NCBI GenBank assembly: GCA_038750655.1
Contig: JBCDGZ010000208.1
Location: 1 to 9,820 of the forward strand
DNA: 9,820 nucleotides
From: JBCDGZ01 sp038750655
GTDB lineage: Bacteria; Bacteroidota; Bacteroidia; Chitinophagales; Saprospiraceae
Reading direction: 5' to 3'
In this document: positions 1 to 6,133 of the stretch, piece by piece
Layout: every line of letters begins with the position of its first letter
Numbering within the stretch: position 1 is the first letter of the stretch
Position numbers and translations under genes: made by a program
Notes under the pieces: model-generated
Databases searched by the model: none
What the model saw: only the letters and a program-made list of their open reading frames with translations
Told to the model about the DNA's origin: nothing

Positions 1-251
1 ATAAAAAAACCTAATTTTAAATTCTAATCACGCCTCAAACTGCTGGCTTTTATAAGCTCTTATCACAGCTGTTTTCCCAACATTCTGCTCGCGTAATTTT
101 TAAGTTTTCACTGCTTTAGATTTAGATAGTCTGTGTCCACTAGGACCAAGTAATAGGGCATTTCTACGCCTTTATACGCCCATAATTGGTCCTGCGGTGG
201 ACCAGGGAGGGTCTGTCTTTTAATTTAATTTTAAACTATAAAATCTATTGT
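1..251. other. intergenic region left of the first gene
   Basis: No coding region is convincing here. The stretch is AT-rich up to about 130, then holds the inverted repeat at 135-202. Its last part (about 215-250) is very AT-rich and should contain the promoter of the gene starting at 252, but no clear TAnnTTTG box was found. A weak GCTT/AAGC hairpin lies near 46-57. An in-frame GTG at 186 could extend the gene upstream, but the added residues do not look like protein and would precede a good signal peptide. Confidence 0.5.
135..202. repeat. long imperfect inverted repeat upstream of the S74/T9SS gene
   Basis: The left arm is GTCCAC (135-140), T, AGGACCAA (142-149). The right arm is TTGGTCCT (186-193), GCG, GTGGAC (197-202). 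Fourteen bases pair, interrupted by one small internal loop (T against GCG). The 36-base loop holds a direct repeat of TACGCC (165-170 and 175-180) and a nested GGGC/GCCC pair (156-159 with 178-181). It ends 49 bases before the ATG at 252. No T-run follows the right arm directly, so it is not a textbook intrinsic terminator. It could be a structured leader, the terminator of a gene left of the window, or a mobile-element remnant. The pairing is directly visible; the role is open. Confidence 0.6.
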
Positions 252-1205
252 ATGAAAAATCTTGTCTTGCTGGCATGCATCGTGTGCCTGGCATTAGGGG
301 GCGATCTATGCGCTCAAACAATTAACATGGGGACTTCTCCTATTAATTTTGGTAATGGCTGTGGATATGGTCAAATCCAAGACCTCAACGGAACTCGGAA
401 GCTGAGCATTGGAGGATTTAATGGCTGTGTCGGCCCCGTAGGAGGCTGGTCAACCATCACGGTGGACTACTGGCTGAATAGGGTAGGAATCGGTTATGGA
501 TTGACCTCACCGAGCTTCCTATTGCAGCTGTCCCAAAATAGTGCCGCCAAGCCTGGCAGTGCTTACTGGACGGTCGTTTCTGATGCCCGTTTTAAGAAGG
601 ACATTCGCCCTTACACCAGAGGTCTGGACTTAATTAATGGCATCGATCCGGTTTATTTTACCTACAATGAAGCATCGGGGGTGAATGATGAGTCAGAATT
701 TGTTGGCGTACTGGCGCAAGACCTACAGACGGTAGCACCAGATATGGTCAGCTACATTCCTCATCCCACCGAAAAAGATGCAACAACCGATTACTTGTCG
801 GTAGACCTCTCGCAGTTGGACTTTGCGCTGGTCAATGCGGTTAAGGAATTGGATAAGGAATTGCAAAAATTGCGATCCGAAGTTGCCGCGCTTCGTGCCG
901 ACCTTCAACAGGCGCAGGGCCAAAATGAAGCCCTGATGAACGGAACCAGCGGTACCTTGTTCGTTGCCCCTAACCCCTTTCAATCAGAAACCAAGGTGAT
1001 GTACAGCTTGCAGGAAGAAGTACAGCAGGCTACTTTGGAAATCTACAGCCTAGACGGCAAGCTGCTCCAAACTCAAGTATTGGACTCCGTTCAGCAGGGG
1101 GAGACCTTTATCTCTATGAATCGCAGTGCGACCTCTACGCTGATTTTCCGATTAGTGGCTGACGGAAAGACCCTTGATTCCCAACAAGTTATGTATGGAA
1201 ACTAA
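252..1205 (+). CDS. secreted protein with S74 self-cleaving chaperone domain and T9SS sorting domain
   Basis: 317 residues. Residues 1-21 are a signal peptide (MKN, hydrophobic core, LCAQ), which fixes the ATG at 252. Residues 22-105 are Gly-rich and beta-like; the VGIG followed by TSPS near 78-88 is typical of tail-fibre-like stalks. Residues 109-200 match the Peptidase_S74 intramolecular chaperone: S-D-A-R-F-K-K-D-I begins at Ser110 and Lys115 lies five residues on, the Ser/Lys spacing known from self-cleaving members such as MYRF. Residues 193-228 are a predicted coiled coil. Residues 236-317 look like a type A T9SS C-terminal sorting domain (APNPF, then IYSLDGK, then a final beta segment). 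The protein should cross the inner membrane by Sec and the outer membrane by T9SS, probably as a trimer. The ligand is unknown. No Shine-Dalgarno is seen, as usual for Bacteroidota. It converges on ald. Confidence 0.88.
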   Translation: MKNLVLLACIVCLALGGDLCAQTINMGTSPINFGNGCGYGQIQDLNGTRKLSIGGFNGCVGPVGGWSTITVDYWLNRVGIGYGLTSPSFLLQLSQNSAAKPGSAYWTVVSDARFKKDIRPYTRGLDLINGIDPVYFTYNEASGVNDESEFVGVLAQDLQTVAPDMVSYIPHPTEKDATTDYLSVDLSQLDFALVNAVKELDKELQKLRSEVAALRADLQQAQGQNEALMNGTSGTLFVAPNPFQSETKVMYSLQEEVQQATLEIYSLDGKLLQTQVLDSVQQGETFISMNRSATSTLIFRLVADGKTLDSQQVMYGN

Positions 1206-1231
1206 CTGAACGTTCATTGTAAGTGATGGCT

Positions 1232-1276
1232 GAAGTCATCCCGAATCTTTCTGTTGAGGAAGGCTCGGGATACTTC
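1232..1276. terminator. long hairpin between convergent genes, probable bidirectional terminator
   Basis: The left arm is GAAGT (1232-1236), a bulged C, ATCCCGA (1238-1244), A, then TCTTTC (1246-1251). The loop is TGTTGA. The right arm is GGAAGG, C, TCGGGAT (1265-1271), ACTTC (1272-1276). About 18 pairs form, with one bulge, one A-C mismatch and two G-T wobbles. It lies exactly between the stop of the secreted protein gene (1205) and the stop of ald (1279), where a terminator serving both strands is expected. Neither strand has a clean T-run after the stem, so termination is inferred from position and stem strength. Confidence 0.6.
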
Positions 1277-1278
1277 TT

Positions 1279-2508
1279 CTAGAGATTAGAAGTAATCAAC
1301 AAATCCAGATTGGTAAATTTAATCTGAAAACGCTCGCCAAGGTACTCATTGGTGAGGCAACCTTTGAAGGTATAGACCCCATTGCGCAGTCCCAAGTCGT
1401 CATTGATGAGGGCTTCAATGCTGCCGGTCGTGCCTGCGCGCAGAAGGATGGGCGTTAGAATATTGCTGACTGCAATGGAGGCCGTGCGAGAGACGCGGGC
1501 GGCGATGTTGGGAACGCAATAGTGAATGACACCGTATTTGGTGAAGGTCGGATCATCGTGGGAGGTGACTTCCGAGGTAGCGAAGCAACCGCCTTGATCA
1601 ATACTGACATCGATGATCACGGAGCCCGTTTTCATCTTAGCGACGATGTCTTCGCTGACGATGATGGGGGTGCGGCCCGTTTTAGAGTGCATAGCGCCGA
1701 TGGCGACATCGGCCGTACGCAGCTCCTTTTCCATCTGCTGTGGGTTGAGCGAGGAGGTGTTGAGCTGGCGGCCAACTTGGTTTTGCAGGCGCATCAACTT
1801 GTAGATATTATCATCGAAAATGCGGACTTCGGCGCCGAGGCCCAGGGCTACTCGGGTGGCGAATTCTGCGACCACGCCTGCGCCCAGGATCACCACCTTG
1901 GCCGGAGGGACGCCAGCGATGCCGCCCAGCAAAACGCCCTTGCCGCCCCGCGAATTGCTCAGTAGCTCGGCAGCGGTGAGCATCGCATTGAGGCCCGCCA
2001 TCTCACTCATAATGCGGACCGCCGGGAAGGTGCCGATCTCATCCTTGATATACTCCATCGCCAGGGCAATCACCCGTTTTTGGCGTAGCTTGTTGATGAA
2101 GTTGGCCGTGATAATGGGCAGATGGAGCGGCGAGAAGAGGATTTGGTTGGGACGGAGCAGATCAATTTCATCCAGGGTGGGTGGAGCCACCTTAAGCAGA
2201 ATGTCTGATTTGAAGACCTGCTCTTTGCTGTGAGCGATCTCAGCGCCAGTCTCGGAGTAATCGTGGTCCGTATAATTGGCTTTGAGGCCGGCATCCGTCT
2301 CAATGACCACCCGGTGGCCATGTTTGATCAGTGTGGCAACAGAAGAGGGAACGAGCGCCACCCGACTTTCTTGCAAAGTCGTTTCCTTGGGAATACCGAT
2401 GTACAGAGAGTTGGGCTTTCGCTGCAATTGCAGCATCTCGGTTTGCGTTTGAAATCGCCCTTCCGTAAAGACCTTGGGAATAGGGACGCGCTTCTGCTTT
2501 TCGCTCAT
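1279..2508 (-). CDS. ald: alanine dehydrogenase (AlaDH/PNT family)
   Basis: 409 residues. The enzyme converts L-alanine and NAD+ to pyruvate, ammonia and NADH in the cytoplasm, and the reverse. After a 34-residue extension the family N-terminus appears (IGIPKE at 37-42, with Arg49 in ESRVAL). Lys106 (LLKVAPP), His129 (PLHLP) and Asp304 (SIDQGGC) match the pyruvate-binding and catalytic residues of characterised Ald. The Rossmann fingerprint is at 208-217 (LGAGVVAEFA). The conserved CVPNIAA is at 331-337. The lack of a membrane domain and the DQGGC motif favour Ald over transhydrogenase subunit alpha. From memory, Bacteroidota Ald proteins often carry such an extension and are longer than the roughly 370-residue classical form. 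ATG at 2508 is chosen; Met25 is an alternative. It follows tsaE by 18 nt and may also have its own promoter (2530-2537). Confidence 0.9.
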   Translation of the reverse strand: MSEKQKRVPIPKVFTEGRFQTQTEMLQLQRKPNSLYIGIPKETTLQESRVALVPSSVATLIKHGHRVVIETDAGLKANYTDHDYSETGAEIAHSKEQVFKSDILLKVAPPTLDEIDLLRPNQILFSPLHLPIITANFINKLRQKRVIALAMEYIKDEIGTFPAVRIMSEMAGLNAMLTAAELLSNSRGGKGVLLGGIAGVPPAKVVILGAGVVAEFATRVALGLGAEVRIFDDNIYKLMRLQNQVGRQLNTSSLNPQQMEKELRTADVAIGAMHSKTGRTPIIVSEDIVAKMKTGSVIIDVSIDQGGCFATSEVTSHDDPTFTKYGVIHYCVPNIAARVSRTASIAVSNILTPILLRAGTTGSIEALINDDLGLRNGVYTFKGCLTNEYLGERFQIKFTNLDLLITSNL

Positions 2509-2526
2509 GCACTGTAGTTTATATTC

Positions 2527-2955
2527 TCACAAAAATATAATTTTTCGCACTGAATCGTCAAGTATTTGTATATAAATTTTAACAGTGTCGGGCGGAAGCA
2601 AGTCTTCAATCACCTCTGGCCATTCGATCAGGCAGTAGCTTTCGTCGTACAAATAATCCTCAATTCCGATCCCCAGCGCCTCCTCCTCATTCTTGAGACG
2701 GTAGAGGTCCATGTGGTGAATAATGCCTTTTTGGCCGTCGCCAAGGCGGGGAGAATAGTATTCGTTGACTAGGGAGAACGTAGGGCTGGTAACCTTATCA
2801 GTAGCTCCCAGGTGTTGGCAGATCGTCTGTATAAACGTTGTTTTGCCTGCGCCGATTTCGCCGTGAAAGGCCAGCTTGCGGCGCGCGCTTGCCCACTCGA
2901 TCAGTTGCTGTGCCAGCGCCGGAAGTTCGTCAATAGATTGAACAGTGAATTCCAT
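2527..2955 (-). CDS. tsaE: tRNA threonylcarbamoyladenosine biosynthesis ATPase TsaE
   Basis: 142 residues with the start chosen at ATG 2955. TsaE is the small P-loop ATPase that works with TsaB and TsaD to make N6-threonylcarbamoyladenosine at position 37 of ANN-decoding tRNAs in the cytoplasm. Walker A is GEIGAGKTT (32-40, Lys38). SPTFSLVNEY (57-66) and HHMDLYRL (80-87, Asp83) are family signatures, and LIEWPE (109-114) is the typical C-terminal motif. Length is normal. The stop of the upstream regulator is 1 nt before this ATG (TGA-T-ATG), suggesting translational coupling. An in-frame ATG at 2976 would add seven residues and overlap the regulator by 20 nt; MEFTVQSIDEL looks like the natural N-terminus. 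tsaB, tsaC and tsaD are not in the window. Confidence 0.93.
   Translation of the reverse strand: MEFTVQSIDELPALAQQLIEWASARRKLAFHGEIGAGKTTFIQTICQHLGATDKVTSPTFSLVNEYYSPRLGDGQKGIIHHMDLYRLKNEEEALGIGIEDYLYDESYCLIEWPEVIEDLLPPDTVKIYIQILDDSVRKIIFL
2530..2537 (-). promoter_or_regulatory. TAnnTTTG -7 box, possible internal ald promoter
   Basis: On the minus strand the bases read TATTTTTG, a full match to the Bacteroidota -7 consensus TAnnTTTG. It ends 21 bases before the ald ATG, so a transcript would have a short leader of about 15 nt. It overlaps the last codons of tsaE. No clear -33 TTTG is present at the right distance. In this AT-rich stretch the match could be chance. Confidence 0.4.
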
Positions 2956-2956
2956 A

Positions 2957-3700
2957 TCAGCGCAAAAATAGCTCAATTTTCTTTGCCAGTTCCTCTTTAT
3001 AGTGTTTTCCTACGTCCAGACGCGTTTGGTCCTGCATCAGCACAAAACTGTCGCGGCCTTTGGCGTAGCGTTTGATAAATCTGAGGTTGATGATGTAAGA
3101 GCGGTGAATACGGATGAAAATGGAGGAATCCACCAGATCATGGCAGTCCCGAAGGCTTTTGTTGGTAGTCAGTTGACTGTTGTCGGTCAAATGGAGGTGG
3201 GTGTAGCGGCCCTCTGATCGCATGTAATGAATTTCGTCGGGATTGACGTACAGTTGCCCGCTTTGGGCAGGCAATACCAATCGCTTTGGTCTTTGCTGGC
3301 CTGCATTGTTAGCTATCGACGGCTGAAGGCCCGGAAGCTGCTGTCGACGCTTTTTTACCTTCTCCACCACTGCGATCAGCTCTTCTATATCAATGGGCTT
3401 AAGAAGATAGCCCGCCGCCGATACCTTGAAGGCTTTGATCGCATAATGATCATAGGCAGTGGTGAAAATGATGTCAAAATCAATTTTTTCGAAAGATTCG
3501 ATGAGCTTGAAGCCCGAGTAAATAGGCATCTCAATATCCAGGAAAACGATGTCCGGTTGGTGTTTATGAATCGCTTTCATCCCGGACAAGACATCCTCTG
3601 CCATCCCAACGACCTCAACGTCTGGACAGTACTCCCTGATCAGGTGTTCGAGAATTTCTCGACCTCGGGGCTCATCATCAACTATAATGGCTCTCAGCAT
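2957..3700 (-). CDS. LytTR-family response regulator
   Basis: 247 residues from ATG 3700; a GTG at 3709 would add three. Residues 1-118 form a CheY-like receiver: the acidic pair Asp8/Asp9 (IIVDDEP), phosphoacceptor Asp55 (FLDIEMP), Thr81 (FTTAYDH) and Lys101 (LLKPID) are all present, so it should be phosphorylatable. A linker (about 119-138) leads to a LytTR DNA-binding domain (139-247) with the signatures IHYMRSEGRYTHLH and FIRIHRSYIINL. It resembles LytR/AlgR-type regulators, which in Bacteroidota usually pair with a LytS/YehU-like sensor kinase; none is in the window, so it is an orphan here. It is first in a tight group with tsaE and ald. Its targets are unknown; CAGTT repeats lie 116-226 bp upstream of the start. 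Confidence 0.92.
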   Translation of the reverse strand: MLRAIIVDDEPRGREILEHLIREYCPDVEVVGMAEDVLSGMKAIHKHQPDIVFLDIEMPIYSGFKLIESFEKIDFDIIFTTAYDHYAIKAFKVSAAGYLLKPIDIEELIAVVEKVKKRRQQLPGLQPSIANNAGQQRPKRLVLPAQSGQLYVNPDEIHYMRSEGRYTHLHLTDNSQLTTNKSLRDCHDLVDSSIFIRIHRSYIINLRFIKRYAKGRDSFVLMQDQTRLDVGKHYKEELAKKIELFLR

Positions 3701-3795
3701 AACATCCACTATTAAGCAATTTGACGAAACTTGTGCGCTCTTATTTTAATTCCGTCTCTTAATGGCAGCAGTAATAGTACAGTAACCCAATGCGC

Positions 3796-3809
3796 GTACG
3801 AGTTCGTAC
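3796..3809. repeat. GTACGA-GT-TCGTAC dyad, possible operator
   Basis: A perfect inverted repeat with 6-base arms and a 2-base spacer, 96 bp upstream of the regulator ATG. Size and symmetry suit a dimeric transcription factor. It is too short for a stable RNA hairpin with a 2-base loop. Function is inferred from location only. Confidence 0.4.
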
Positions 3810-3815
3810 CTGCAT

Positions 3816-3926
3816 TCAGTTCATTCGCAGCATTCCAGTTTACAGTTTAGTTTGATCTTCCCCGGGAGTTCGATGATCAGCGAGCTGACGATAGGTACTC
3901 CAGAGCAATTACCTGGTACAGTTTGA
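3816..3926 (+). promoter_or_regulatory. cluster of CAGTT direct repeats resembling LytTR binding elements
   Basis: Four same-strand units lie here: TCAGTTCAT (3816-3824), CCAGTTTAC (3835-3843), ACAGTTTAG (3842-3850) and ACAGTTTGA (3918-3926). The published LytTR half-site consensus is roughly [TA][AC][CA]GTTN[AG][TG]. The first and third units match all nine positions, the fourth matches eight and the second seven. The second and third form a 7-base tandem (CAGTTTA twice). The spacings (19, 7 and 76 bases between starts) are not the regular 21-22 of known LytTR sites, so autoregulation is a hypothesis. Confidence 0.35.
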
Positions 3927-4146
3927 GGCTTAAATATATGTATATTCGCGCGATTCCAACCCATTGCTGAATAAAAATAACAGATAATCCTGCTAAATAA
4001 ATTGATGCTTTACGAAAACTGATTGATAATCAATAAGATAGCATAACAAATGGCCTGTTTTTTCGTTAAAAAAGAGAAATGCCTTTTGCCAGTCCGCTAA
4101 CTGCATTTTTGCCGAGGATACTTCTTAAAAAACCATTAATTTTTTG

Positions 4147-4154
4147 TAAATTTG
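4147..4154 (+). promoter_or_regulatory. gyrB promoter -7 box TAAATTTG
   Basis: A full match to the Bacteroidota sigma-A -7 consensus TAnnTTTG, ending only four bases before the gyrB ATG at 4159. With normal spacing the transcript would begin at or next to the start codon, giving a leaderless or nearly leaderless mRNA. No good -33 TTTG is present; the nearest (4108-4111) is about 35 bases upstream of the box, too far. Confidence 0.55.
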
Positions 4155-4158
4155 CATA

Positions 4159-6132
4159 ATGAAATCAGTAGAAGAAAAGCAGGATTTAACCCCTAAATCC
4201 GGAGATTACAGCGCAAGTAATATTCAGGCCCTTGAAGGATTGGAAGCTGTACGTAAACGCCCTGGAATGTACATCGGAAGCACCGATTCTAAAGGGCTAC
4301 ACCACTTGGTATGGGAGGTCGTCGATAACTCCATCGATGAACACCTCGCCGGCCACGCCTCGCACATCGATACCACCATCCACGTTGATAATTCTATCTC
4401 TGTGAAAGACAATGGGCGGGGTATTCCAACGGGGATGCACGCCAAGCTCCAAAAATCAGCCCTGGAGGTCGTTATGACTGTACTTCACGCTGGTGGAAAG
4501 TTTGATAAAGACACCTACAAGGTCTCTGGTGGTCTGCACGGCGTCGGGGTTTCTTGTGTGAATGCCCTCTCTGTACATCTTAAAGCGGAGGTGCATCGCG
4601 AAGGAAAAATCTTTACTCAGGAGTACGCTCAAGGTAAGCCTACAACTGGGGTAGATGTCGTGGGAACATCCGAAACAACGGGAACTACGATTACCTTTCG
4701 CCCCGATAGCGAAATCTTTGAAATTTTAGAGTATAAATACGATATTCTGGCCGCCCGAATGCGCGAACTGGCCTTCCTTAACAAGGGCCTGACGCTGACC
4801 CTTACGGATGAGCGGGAAAAGAACGAGCAGGGGGAGCCTGTGACCGAAACCTTCTACTCCGAAGGCGGGCTGAAAGAGTTTGTCCTCTACCTCGACGAAA
4901 GTCGTACCAATCTGATCGAGGAGCCCATCCATGTCATCGGCAAGGAAGATAATGTCGAAGTGGAAGTAGCACTTAATTACAATACTTCTTTTAGTGAGAA
5001 TATCCATTCTTACGTCAATAATATCAATACCCGCGAGGGCGGAACCCACGTCAGCGGTTTCCGTCGGGCCATCAACCGGCTCTTTAAGCAGTATGGTGAT
5101 GATAATGGGCTGTTCAAAAAATTGAAGTTTACCATTTCTGGTGAGGATTTTCGCGAGGGCCTTACCGCCATTGTATCGGTTAAGGTACCAGAGCCACAGT
5201 TCAAAGGACAAACCAAAGGCGAGCTGGGTAACTCCGAAGTAACTGGTATTGTTTCTCGTGCGGTTGGCGATGTACTTCGCCATTATCTGGAAGAAAACCC
5301 TAAGCAGGCTAAGCGCATCATCGATAAGGTGATTCTAGCGGCGACGGCCCGCCATGCTGCCCGAAAGGCCAGAGAAATGGTGCAGCGCAAAAACGTGCTG
5401 ACCGGCGGTGGCCTCCCCGGCAAACTCTCCGATTGCTCCTCCAAAGACCCCGGAGAATCCGAAATTTTCCTCGTCGAGGGAGACTCAGCGGGAGGAACGG
5501 CCAAGCAGGGTCGCGACCGGAATTTCCAAGCCATCCTTCCGTTGCGCGGTAAAATCCTCAACGTTGAAAAGGCGCTGGAGCACAAAATCTACGAAAACGA
5601 AGAGATCAAGAATATGTTTACCGCGCTCGGTGTCAGCATCGAAGAGCGGGAAGGAGAACGCCACCTCAACATCGAGAAGCTGCGCTATCACAAGATCGTC
5701 ATCATGTGTGATGCCGATGTCGATGGTAGTCACATCGTTACCTTGATCCTGACCTTCTTTTTCCGCTACATGAAGCCGCTGATCGAAAGTGGCTATGTCT
5801 ACATCGCTGCCCCCCCGCTCTACTTGGTCAAAAAGGGTAAGCAGTTCCGCTATTGCTGGAACGAGGAGGAGCGGGCCGAAGCCATCGCTGCCTACTCCAA
5901 CAGTGAGAACGATACTTCGGTCAAGATACAGCGCTACAAGGGATTGGGAGAGATGAATGCCGAGCAACTCTGGGAAACCACTATGGACCCGGATACCCGC
6001 ATCCTCCGCCGCGTGAATATCGAAGATGCCGTTGAGGCTGACCGCGTATTCTCCATGCTGATGGGAGACGAGGTACCTCCGCGTCGCGCCTTCATCGAGG
6101 CTAATGCCAAGTATGCGAATGTAGATGTCTAA
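4159..6132 (+). CDS. gyrB: DNA gyrase subunit B
   Basis: 657 residues, complete, the usual length for Bacteroidota GyrB without the large insert of enterobacterial forms. GyrB supplies the ATPase and TOPRIM parts of the A2B2 gyrase that introduces negative supercoils. The GHKL ATPase has Glu53 (catalytic base) and Asn57 in EVVDNSIDE, Asp84 in KDNGRG, and the lid GGLHGVGVS (124-132). The transducer QTK loop lysine is Lys353 (GQTKGELGN). TOPRIM has Glu440 in LVEGDSAGG and Asp518/Asp520/Asp522 in CDADVDGSH. RYKGLGEMN (592-600) and the C-terminal PPRRAFIE (640-647) are standard. LSDCSSKDP (423-431) and QLWETTMDP favour GyrB over ParE. gyrA is not nearby. The gene stands alone on this strand. Confidence 0.97.
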   Translation: MKSVEEKQDLTPKSGDYSASNIQALEGLEAVRKRPGMYIGSTDSKGLHHLVWEVVDNSIDEHLAGHASHIDTTIHVDNSISVKDNGRGIPTGMHAKLQKSALEVVMTVLHAGGKFDKDTYKVSGGLHGVGVSCVNALSVHLKAEVHREGKIFTQEYAQGKPTTGVDVVGTSETTGTTITFRPDSEIFEILEYKYDILAARMRELAFLNKGLTLTLTDEREKNEQGEPVTETFYSEGGLKEFVLYLDESRTNLIEEPIHVIGKEDNVEVEVALNYNTSFSENIHSYVNNINTREGGTHVSGFRRAINRLFKQYGDDNGLFKKLKFTISGEDFREGLTAIVSVKVPEPQFKGQTKGELGNSEVTGIVSRAVGDVLRHYLEENPKQAKRIIDKVILAATARHAARKAREMVQRKNVLTGGGLPGKLSDCSSKDPGESEIFLVEGDSAGGTAKQGRDRNFQAILPLRGKILNVEKALEHKIYENEEIKNMFTALGVSIEEREGERHLNIEKLRYHKIVIMCDADVDGSHIVTLILTFFFRYMKPLIESGYVYIAAPPLYLVKKGKQFRYCWNEEERAEAIAAYSNSENDTSVKIQRYKGLGEMNAEQLWETTMDPDTRILRRVNIEDAVEADRVFSMLMGDEVPPRRAFIEANAKYANVDV

Positions 6133-6133
6133 G

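Larger units (their letters stand above)
3701..4158. other. divergent intergenic region between the LytTR regulator and gyrB
   Basis: About 460 bases without a convincing gene. Going right it holds a 14-base dyad (3796-3809), a cluster of CAGTT units (3816-3926), an AT-rich stretch with a 13-base dyad (4022-4034), a T6-CGTT-A6 inverted repeat (4058-4073) and the gyrB promoter box (4147-4154). It must carry promoters in both directions. No TAnnTTTG box was found for the minus-strand regulator. The longest frames here are very short, and no tRNA or other RNA gene was recognised. Confidence 0.6.

Noticed and set aside
186..251. Upstream extension of the secreted protein gene to GTG 186
   Set aside because: It would put 22 non-conserved residues before an excellent signal peptide starting at ATG 252.
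1279..2508. Reading the dehydrogenase as NAD(P) transhydrogenase subunit alpha
   Set aside because: No C-terminal membrane part, no neighbouring pntB, and Ald residues Lys106, His129 and Asp304 with the DQGGC motif are all present.
2956..2976. Earlier tsaE start at ATG 2976
   Set aside because: It overlaps the regulator by 20 nt; the ATG at 2955 gives the TGA-T-ATG junction and a more natural N-terminus.
3873..3926. 17-codon ATG frame in the regulator-gyrB intergenic region
   Set aside because: Too short, no ribosome site, no recognisable peptide features, and it overlaps the CAGTT cluster.
4058..4073. T6-CGTT-A6 inverted repeat upstream of gyrB
   Set aside because: A/T-only stem of six pairs in an AT-rich region; weak and likely by chance, with no gene ending just before it.
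4726..5283. 185-codon open frame antisense inside gyrB, and similar long frames antisense to ald (1522-1965) and the LRR gene
   Set aside because: They lie wholly within strongly supported genes, show no family motifs, and are explained by codon bias of the real gene.
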